Assembly: GCA_029287275.1 (NCBI GenBank)
Contig: JARFRL010000296.1
Span: 1 to 6,200 of the forward strand
Reading direction: 5' to 3'
DNA from: Pontiella desulfatans
GTDB taxonomy: Bacteria > Verrucomicrobiota > Kiritimatiellia > Kiritimatiellales > Pontiellaceae
Length of the DNA: 6,200 nucleotides
Of this stretch, positions 1 to 4,887 are shown piece after piece. Under the pieces are notes generated by a model that had not been told where the DNA came from, did not search any database, and worked only from the letters and a program-made list of their open reading frames with translations. Made by a program: the position numbers and the translations under genes. Position 1 is the stretch's first letter. Every line of letters begins with the position of its first letter.

Positions 1-56
1 ACTGTAATGAGACCGAACGGGTGGGTTTAATGCGGGGGTATTATCTCTATTTTATG

Positions 57-84
57 TTCCAAACAGGAAAAAAACGCGTACAAT
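57..84 (+). promoter_or_regulatory. Candidate sigma70-type promoter for the Tad operon
   Basis: TACAAT at 79-84 matches the -10 consensus at five of six positions. TTCCAA at 57-62 is a weak -35 (three of six) with a 16-base spacer. The stretch from about 38 to 105 is clearly richer in A and T than the coding DNA that follows. It lies just ahead of the first pilin gene, where an operon promoter is expected, and would give a leader of roughly 30 bases. No other gap in the window is long enough to hold an obvious promoter, so the whole gene set may be transcribed from here. Base composition and motif are seen; promoter activity is inferred. Confidence 0.45.
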
Positions 85-110
85 TTCCAATCGATGGAAA
101 CCGTTATGTC

Positions 111-114
111 GAGG
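111..114 (+). promoter_or_regulatory. Ribosome binding site that sets the start of the first pilin
   Basis: GAGG, followed by 8 bases and then ATG at 123. This supports starting at 123 instead of the in-frame GTG at 21. The short start leaves an 12-residue basic leader before the prepilin cut site, like its sibling genes. Confidence 0.6.
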
Positions 115-122
115 TGTATGGG

Positions 123-284
123 ATGAAGCCACGGAAGAACAGAACAGGAAAGAGCGGGCAGGTGATGTTGGAATACGTCGTCGCCCTGGGAGTGTTCATC
201 GCGATGCTCGGAATGTGCGGCTTCCTGCTCTACGCCTTCAAGGCCTATGGCGGCCGCGTGTTGAGCCTGGTGGCCTACTATTGA
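123..284 (+). CDS. Short Flp-type prepilin (class III signal peptide), pilin 1
   Basis: This 53-residue protein is a predicted Flp/Tad pilus subunit, inserted in the inner membrane and then built into the fibre. A basic leader (KPRKNRTGKS) ends at Gly12. The expected cut falls between Gly12 and Gln13, giving the classic G/QVMLEY pattern with Glu at +5 and Tyr at +6. A hydrophobic helix runs over residues 14-39. The mature part would be only 41 residues and ends in Tyr-Tyr, with almost no soluble tail; a single Cys32 lies in the helix. The reading frame stays open upstream to a GTG at 21, but that start overlaps the promoter-like region and would give an unusually long leader, so ATG 123 with GAGG upstream is preferred. 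It is first in the operon, 26 bases ahead of a second pilin. Which of the two is the major subunit cannot be told from sequence. Confidence 0.85.
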   Translation: MKPRKNRTGKSGQVMLEYVVALGVFIAMLGMCGFLLYAFKAYGGRVLSLVAYY

Positions 285-297
285 TTTCGAACCAACC

Positions 298-303
298 AAG
301 GAG
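298..303 (+). promoter_or_regulatory. Strong ribosome binding site of pilin 2
   Basis: AAGGAG, 7 bases before ATG 311. It is the closest match to the Shine-Dalgarno consensus among the genes here, consistent with high translation of a structural subunit. Confidence 0.75.
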
Positions 304-310
304 AAGTGAA

Positions 311-547
311 ATGAAAGCGAAGTTGAAACGAAAAGAGGGCCAGGCGATGGTCGAATACATCATCATCGTGGCCGTGGTCGCCATCGCGGCGCTGGTTATT
401 TTTGGTCTGTTCGGCGACACTATTCAGGAAAAACTCGCCGGCGCCACCAGCGAGCTCGACTCCAATTCCTCCGCGGCCGACGAAGTGTCCGAAGGCGCGT
501 CGCGCGACTTCCTGCGCGATCTCGACGCCGACGGATCCGGAGATTAA
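311..547 (+). CDS. Flp-type pilin subunit, pilin 2, with acidic C-terminal tail
   Basis: This 78-residue protein is a typical Flp prepilin. The leader is MKAKLKRKEG, the cut is expected after Gly10, and the mature protein starts QAMVEY, with Glu at +5 and Tyr at +6. A hydrophobic helix covers residues 13-32, followed by FGDTIQEKLAGATSEL, which resembles the post-helix part of many Flp pilins. Residues 47-78 form an acidic, Ser/Ala-rich tail that ends in DLDADGSGD (70-78), a DxDxDG pattern of the kind seen in calcium-binding loops. The optimal ribosome binding site and canonical form make it the better candidate for the major pilin (inference). It starts 26 bases after pilin 1 and stops 9 bases before the TadE-like gene. 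No terminator-like hairpin separates it from the genes downstream. Confidence 0.92.
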   Translation: MKAKLKRKEGQAMVEYIIIVAVVAIAALVIFGLFGDTIQEKLAGATSELDSNSSAADEVSEGASRDFLRDLDADGSGD

Positions 548-556
548 GGGCGCTTC

Positions 557-1237
557 ATGCGTGACCGGCTGAAAAAGAAAAGAGGCGCCGCGCTCATCGA
601 GTCCTGCTTGGTGATCATCATGCTGTGCCTTATTCTTTTCGGTCTGCTGCAGGTTTCCTATCTCGTCGGCGCGCGCGACATCATCGCCTACGCCTCCGTC
701 GGGGTGGCCCGAAGCGCGTCGGTTGGATCGGACGATTTCATGCTGCTGAAAACCACGCGCATGCTGACGATCCCCACCGGAGGGCCCATGCTCGCGCCCT
801 CCTCCGTAACCCGCGGCGCGGACGTTTATGGAGACACCGAGGGTCGGAAGTGGGACATGGCCGTCGAAACCTCGCCCGAAAACGAGCAATACTGGACCGA
901 GCGGTTTCTCATTCCGTTTTTCCTCGGCGGGGAAAGCTACGCCGAGTCGCGCGCGGTGCTGAACTACGCGAACTGGGAGCAGGGCGTCACCCGCGTCGCG
1001 TCGCCCGAGCTGCACGGAACCGACACGATCGAGGAGTTGATTCTCGACACGCCGGTCCACCAATACGTTCCGCTCGCGATGCCGTTCGCCCGCGTTTTCT
1101 ACCGCGAGAACCTCTATCCGCTGTGGCGCGAGGGCACAGAGCATCCGTCGGTGCCGCACGCGTTCATCCGCGAATCCGCCGCCATGGAAAACCACGCCGC
1201 GTACTACATGACCAACGGAGTCTGGACCGCGCTATGA
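557..1237 (+). CDS. TadE-like pseudopilin
   Basis: The 226-residue protein has the TadE plan: basic leader MRDRLKKKRG, predicted peptidase cut after Gly10, then AALIES with Glu at +5, and a hydrophobic helix at about residues 11-39. The remaining ~185 residues are extracytoplasmic. The segment after the helix (DIIAYASVGVARSASVG, 41-57) resembles the amphipathic part of TadE proteins, where subunits pack. The far C-terminal part is rich in aromatic residues and matches no domain I recognise. TadE proteins are processed by the same peptidase as Flp and are needed for pilus biogenesis, probably as minor or priming subunits (family knowledge). An AAGGG overlapping the pilin 2 stop sits 6 bases before ATG 557. 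The stop overlaps the next start in an ATGA arrangement, so translation of the two is probably coupled. At 226 residues it is longer than many TadE proteins. Confidence 0.82.
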   Translation: MRDRLKKKRGAALIESCLVIIMLCLILFGLLQVSYLVGARDIIAYASVGVARSASVGSDDFMLLKTTRMLTIPTGGPMLAPSSVTRGADVYGDTEGRKWDMAVETSPENEQYWTERFLIPFFLGGESYAESRAVLNYANWEQGVTRVASPELHGTDTIEELILDTPVHQYVPLAMPFARVFYRENLYPLWREGTEHPSVPHAFIRESAAMENHAAYYMTNGVWTAL

Positions 1238-2814
1238 ACCGAAGCCGCCACAACCGCGAAAGCAAGTCCGGGCAAGCCATCATCTTCATGATGGTCGTCA
1301 TCGTCATCGGTCTGTTCATCGTGCTGTGGAACTACGATCTGCACAACACGATCTCCACCAAGATCCGCGTCGGCAACGCCGGCGACGCCGCCGCGCTCGC
1401 GGCCGCCCGCTGGCAGGGCGTCACCATGAACATGGTGGGCGAGCTGAACCTGATTCAGGCCGCGGTGCTGCTCGAGGATCCGCTGGTTCAGGAAAACGTC
1501 GACACCGCCCACGAGCTCGGCGAGCTCCGCAGCCGCATCTCGTTGAACGGACCCCTGCTCGGCTTCGTCGCCGCGCAGGCCGCCGGCTTCATGAACCTCA
1601 AGGAAAAGGACCAGGATCGGATCGGCCAGGACTACAACAGCGCGCTCAGCGACCGCGCCGACGAATTCATGGCCTCCAGCGGCGGGCTCTACCGCGGGCG
1701 CGTCGAAGGCGCCTACGACACCGCTTGGGCGGAATACGGCGGACTGCTCAAAACCATTTCGCAGGGCGACATGCTCGTCGGCAGCGCCAATACGAAATAC
1801 TACCTCTTCTACGACGGTTCCCACGTGCTGCTAAATCCCTATTTCTATCACGCGGTGGTGTCCTCCTACTGGTGCTGGTTCGCGGGCGACCAGCGCGATC
1901 TGCTCGCGGACTACACCGACTACGGCTACTGGCCCGCGCTCCCGCCGATCGAGGTGCGCCCGCCGGTCAACAGCGAATATTTCAGCGGCGACATGAAAAC
2001 GGTCGACACCGGCTACGACAATTTCCTGTCGAGCGAAATCAGCCGTTCCGGCCGTTCCGTGCGAGACCATCTTGATAGCTCGATCACGAACAGCAATCCA
2101 TCCTATGGTCAACAATTCGTTGAATACTTTCAAACAGAGCGCAATCTCGCGGAAAACTCCGCCGCTCAAGATGGAATGTGGAACGGTAATCTCGACATCA
2201 TGTTGTCGACCGGCATGCTGGAGTCCGTTTCGTGGCATTTCTACAACGAGGAGTCGTGGATGGAGATGGGGCGCTGGAATCAGCATCAGGAACTGTTCCG
2301 CGACGGCATCACGGTCAAGCCCGAGTTCAACTATCTGGGCGGGGCCGACGCCGCGGTGAACGTCTATCTCCAGCCGTTCAACATCACCCCCGGCATGCAT
2401 TTGGACTACGACGACATCAAGTGGTTCGCGGCCGCGAAGCCGTTCGGCTGGCTGGACGTCGACGACGGCGAACAGGCGCGGCAGATGCCGCAATATTTCG
2501 GGTTGGTGCTGCCCGCGTTCCGGCAGGCGCGGCTGATTCGCAACGACATCTCCAGCCGACCGCGGGGCGGGACGGAACCCGGTTGGGATGATCATATTTA
2601 CGATCATGTGCCGGAATATTTGGGGCAAGGGCTGGAAGCGATCGAGGAAAACAGCTGCTACTATTGCCAACAGTTGATCCGTTGGGAAAATCCGGCGCTC
2701 CGCGAGGCGGGCGATCTCTGGCTGCAGGAGTATCATGAAAATCCGGAAACGCGCGATCATTGCGTCGATCCCCGCGGCCACTTCGACACGGGAGGCGGAA
2801 GTGACTGGCGCTAA
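1234..2814 (+). CDS. TadG-like Flp pilus assembly protein
   Basis: This 526-residue protein has the N-terminal layout of TadG-like proteins. The leader MNRSRHNRESKSG is followed by QAIIFMM and a hydrophobic helix (about 14-34), then a segment at 43-58 with RVGNAGDAAALAAAR, matching the R..NA.DAAALA.A signature that follows the helix in this family. TadG helps pilus assembly, anchored in the inner membrane with a large outward domain. The large domain here is rich in Tyr, Trp and Asn, and I recognise no von Willebrand A motif (no clear DxSxS). Four cysteines are present: Cys214, a CYYC pair at 475/478, and Cys510, so disulfides are possible. The leader keeps the prepilin Gly-Gln but has Phe18 where Glu +5 would be. 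ATG 1234 overlaps the TadE-like stop by 4 bases; a GGAG lies 13 bases upstream, rather far, so start by coupling is likely. The frame is open upstream to 625, but that part is a shadow of the TadE-like gene. Confidence 0.75.
   Translation: MNRSRHNRESKSGQAIIFMMVVIVIGLFIVLWNYDLHNTISTKIRVGNAGDAAALAAARWQGVTMNMVGELNLIQAAVLLEDPLVQENVDTAHELGELRSRISLNGPLLGFVAAQAAGFMNLKEKDQDRIGQDYNSALSDRADEFMASSGGLYRGRVEGAYDTAWAEYGGLLKTISQGDMLVGSANTKYYLFYDGSHVLLNPYFYHAVVSSYWCWFAGDQRDLLADYTDYGYWPALPPIEVRPPVNSEYFSGDMKTVDTGYDNFLSSEISRSGRSVRDHLDSSITNSNPSYGQQFVEYFQTERNLAENSAAQDGMWNGNLDIMLSTGMLESVSWHFYNEESWMEMGRWNQHQELFRDGITVKPEFNYLGGADAAVNVYLQPFNITPGMHLDYDDIKWFAAAKPFGWLDVDDGEQARQMPQYFGLVLPAFRQARLIRNDISSRPRGGTEPGWDDHIYDHVPEYLGQGLEAIEENSCYYCQQLIRWENPALREAGDLWLQEYHENPETRDHCVDPRGHFDTGGGSDWR
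2791..2795 (+). promoter_or_regulatory. Ribosome binding site pointing to a GTG start at 2801
   Basis: GGAGG followed by CGGAA and GTG at 2801. It lies inside the end of the TadG-like gene. It favours a GTG start over the upstream ATG at 2735, which has its own AGGAG but at a tight 4-base spacing. Confidence 0.6.
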
Positions 2815-3289
2815 CACCATCCGGCGGAAATCGAAAAGCGGGCAGGCCATGGTCGAGTTTCTGGTCGGGCTCGTGGGCGTGTTGCTGCTCGTGGTCGGCA
2901 TGTACCAGATCGTGGTGATCGTCGATCGCGATTTCGACTCGCTCATCGGATCGCGCGAGGAGGTCGCCGAACAGTTGACCGGGACGGGCGGCTCGTCGGG
3001 CGGCGCGTCGTATGGCGACGCTTCGAGCTACGAGGTCCCAGGCGATTTTTACGGGGAGTTTCTCGGCACCATCCAATATCATGATGAATATCAAGACCTG
3101 CTCGATCTTCAGGCCGATCCGATCGATGGCTACGAGCCGGTTGCAAGCGATCCCATGCGAGATATGATTGGCTCGGAGGGCGGCTCGTCGATTCCGGTCG
3201 AGTCGGGCATGTTGCGGCGGTTTCTGGGCTCCGAGATCGTGATCCGGAACGAGGTGTGGATGCCTTCATGGGATGATTTAATGTACTGA
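2801..3289 (+). CDS. TadE/TadF-like pseudopilin (GTG start)
   Basis: From GTG 2801 the product is 162 residues: leader MTGANTIRRKSKSG, predicted cut after Gly14, mature start QAMVEF with Glu at +5 and Phe at +6, and a hydrophobic helix at about 16-37 ending VVIVDRDF. The rest is a small hydrophilic domain with a low-complexity Gly/Ser patch (about 61-71), many acidic residues and no cysteine. This is the layout of TadE/TadF minor pseudopilins. The alternative ATG at 2735 would give 184 residues and a 36-residue leader, unlike the 10 to 13-residue leaders of the sibling genes, so GTG is preferred. The gene overlaps the TadG-like gene by 14 bases and its own stop by one base with the next start (TGATG). 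The QAMVEY/F segment is close to that of pilin 2, as expected of paralogues. Confidence 0.78.
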   Translation: MTGANTIRRKSKSGQAMVEFLVGLVGVLLLVVGMYQIVVIVDRDFDSLIGSREEVAEQLTGTGGSSGGASYGDASSYEVPGDFYGEFLGTIQYHDEYQDLLDLQADPIDGYEPVASDPMRDMIGSEGGSSIPVESGMLRRFLGSEIVIRNEVWMPSWDDLMY

Positions 3290-4029
3290 TGCGTTTCTTT
3301 TTTCCAGCGAACGGATGGCGACGAAAGGTTCCAGCGATTGGAGCTTTTCTTATAGCGTCGTGCCTATTGAGCTCGATCAGTTCGGCCCGCGTGTTCAGGC
3401 TGCTCGGCCCCGCGAAAACGCCGGAAGTGAACGACGGGCGCCACGGCTGGGAAACCGCCTACAAAACCACGATGACCGTCAACGGCCGTCCGACCGAGGT
3501 TCGGCTCTATTCGGCGCGCCATTCCGAACCGGTGGTGGAGCAGCTCGCCGCGCGGTTTCAGGAACTCGGCGCGAAGGTCTCCGTGTCGCGCACGCCCGAC
3601 GGCGCGAGCGGCGTGGCCGTCTGGCCCGACCAGAAAGAGGCGCGTTTTTTGGTGCTCTCGCCGAAGTCCGAGCCGCGGCATCTTTTCTTCGTGTTCTATC
3701 CCGAGCCCGGAACCTCGCCCGAGGCCGCGCCGTTTCCCGTTCCGAAATACGCCGGCGGAACGGTCCAATACACCGTGTCGAACGACAAGACCGGAACCTT
3801 TTTCTCGTCCATTTCCTCCATGGCCGACTCCTCTGAGCTACACACCTTCTACGCGACCGAAATGGCCGCCGACGGCTGGGAGCTCACCATGCCCGCGTTG
3901 GTGTCCGATGGCGGCGTCAGCGGCATGGCGGTTTATCAAAAGGGGAAGAAGGTCTGCTACGTGCAGGCGGTCAATCGGCCGGGACGAGCTAATATGCTCA
4001 CGCTTCTTGTTAAAAGCGGGAAGCTTTGA
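3289..4029 (+). CDS. Exported protein of unknown family with two copies of one module
   Basis: I do not recognise this 246-residue protein. It has an export signal: basic RRK at 11-13 and a hydrophobic core at 14-29. Two cuts are possible: signal peptidase I after SSA (residue 33), or lipoprotein processing at Cys25, since IASC fits a lipobox. The mature part looks like two copies of one alpha/beta module. Residues 79-136 (SEPVVEQLAARFQELGAKV, then PDGASGVAVW, then LFFVF) align without large gaps with 181-241 (SSELHTFYATEMAADGWEL, then SDGGVSGMAVY, then LTLLV). Each copy is a helix ending in a Gly-containing turn, then strands. There is no catalytic-looking residue set. The start overlaps the previous stop by one base (TGATG), so it is in the Tad operon and translationally coupled. 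A periplasmic or outer-membrane role in pilus assembly, such as helping the secretin, is a guess from position only. Confidence 0.8.
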   Translation: MRFFFPANGWRRKVPAIGAFLIASCLLSSISSARVFRLLGPAKTPEVNDGRHGWETAYKTTMTVNGRPTEVRLYSARHSEPVVEQLAARFQELGAKVSVSRTPDGASGVAVWPDQKEARFLVLSPKSEPRHLFFVFYPEPGTSPEAAPFPVPKYAGGTVQYTVSNDKTGTFFSSISSMADSSELHTFYATEMAADGWELTMPALVSDGGVSGMAVYQKGKKVCYVQAVNRPGRANMLTLLVKSGKL

Positions 4030-4046
4030 TACGTTTTCGCGTTACT

Positions 4047-4050
4047 GGAG
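4047..4050 (+). promoter_or_regulatory. Ribosome binding site of cpaB
   Basis: GGAG, 9 bases before ATG 4060, inside the 30-base gap after the duplicated-module gene. This gap shows no hairpin or T-run that would end transcription. Confidence 0.6.
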
Positions 4051-4059
4051 ATATCGAAT

Positions 4060-4878
4060 ATGAAGAATAAATTGGTCCTGATCATCGCGGTTCTAGTCGG
4101 CATCCTCGCTTTCTGGCTGAGCGCGCGTTATTTGCACAACGAGCGTGAGGAGTTGTACAAAGGCGCCGTCAAAGTTCAGGTGATCGCCGCCGCGCGCGAC
4201 CTACCCGCGATGACCGTCATCAAATCCGAGGACCTCGGCATGCGCATGGTCTACAAAAACGCCGTCGGCGAAAACGTCTTCCTGGCCGAGGATTTCCAGA
4301 AGATCAAAGGCAAGCGCCTCAAATACCCCGTCCGAAAAGGCTCGCCCATCATGTGGTCGCAAGTCGACATGCCGCGCGAGCAGCAATCCGGTCTCGCGCC
4401 GATCATCAAGACCCGCAACCGCGCCATCTCCATCGCGATCTCCGGCGCGGCCGCGGTCAGCGGCCTCGTCCGGCCCAACGACCACGTCGACGTGCTCGGC
4501 ACCTTCACCTTCCCGTCTCCGACCAATCCGCAGCAGCTGGAATCCGTCACGCTGACGCTGATGCAGAACGTGACGATCTTGGCCACCGGCACGCAAATCG
4601 CCGGCGTCGAGGACCCGCAGGCCGGCCGCGCGCAGCAGGGCTTCAGCTCCGTCACCTTCGAGGTCAGCCCCGAGGAAGCCGAGCTGCTCGTCTTCGCGCA
4701 GCAGACCCGCGGCCAGCTGTACCTCACGCTCCGCAATCCGGACGACATCTACTCGAAAGAAAACCTCCCGTCCGTCAACTTCGACTATCTCGAGGCCGAG
4801 CTGCAGCGCATCCATGAGACGCGCCAACTCAACATCCGCCGCGACGCACCCATGGAATCCCAGTTCGACGCGCCGTAG
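4060..4878 (+). CDS. cpaB: Flp pilus assembly protein CpaB/RcpC
   Basis: The 272-residue protein matches CpaB/RcpC throughout, at close to the usual family length. One membrane anchor lies at residues 5-22, with the rest in the periplasm. An SAF domain follows at about 38-105 (VQVIAAARDLPAMTVIKSEDL, then KGSPIMWSQVD). Next comes the RcpC-type domain at about 122-230: the AISIAISGAAAVSGLVRPND / HVDVL block, the TLMQNVTILATGTQ block, and VTFEVSPEEAELLVFAQQTRG before LTLRNPDD. The usual PGD before VDV is PND here, a mild change. CpaB is a periplasmic partner of the Tad secretin; its SAF domain suggests peptidoglycan or glycan binding (family knowledge). The last ~40 residues are charged and not conserved. 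It is followed 9 bases later by the ATPase gene, whereas in many tad loci the secretin gene comes next. Confidence 0.93.
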   Translation: MKNKLVLIIAVLVGILAFWLSARYLHNEREELYKGAVKVQVIAAARDLPAMTVIKSEDLGMRMVYKNAVGENVFLAEDFQKIKGKRLKYPVRKGSPIMWSQVDMPREQQSGLAPIIKTRNRAISIAISGAAAVSGLVRPNDHVDVLGTFTFPSPTNPQQLESVTLTLMQNVTILATGTQIAGVEDPQAGRAQQGFSSVTFEVSPEEAELLVFAQQTRGQLYLTLRNPDDIYSKENLPSVNFDYLEAELQRIHETRQLNIRRDAPMESQFDAP

Positions 4879-4887
4879 GAAAAGCCC

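Noticed and set aside
1..40. Possible sigma54 promoter or end of an upstream gene
   Set aside because: No GG and GC elements at the right spacing are seen, and too little sequence precedes to call a gene end.
21..122. In-frame GTG at 21 as the start of pilin 1
   Set aside because: It would overlap the promoter-like region and place 46 residues before the cut site; ATG 123 has a good ribosome binding site and gives a normal leader.
532..539. CGGATCCG palindrome at the end of pilin 2, considered as part of a terminator or attenuator
   Set aside because: It is too short to form a stable hairpin with a loop, and no T-run follows.
278..1195. 305-codon open frame on the minus strand opposite the TadE-like gene
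   Set aside because: The composition is the Arg/His/Gly/Asp-rich type produced by reading GC-rich coding DNA backwards. The + strand carries a clear TadE-like gene with a ribosome binding site and a prepilin signature.
2588..2607. Inverted repeat ATGATC / GATCAT with an 8-base loop
   Set aside because: It lies inside the TadG-like coding region, is only 6 pairs and A/T-rich, has no T-run, and follows from the repeated Asp-His codons (DDHIYDH).
3315..3836. Alternative + strand frame within the duplicated-module gene
   Set aside because: Arg/Ala-rich shadow in another frame; the true frame has a signal peptide, the repeated module and a coupled start.
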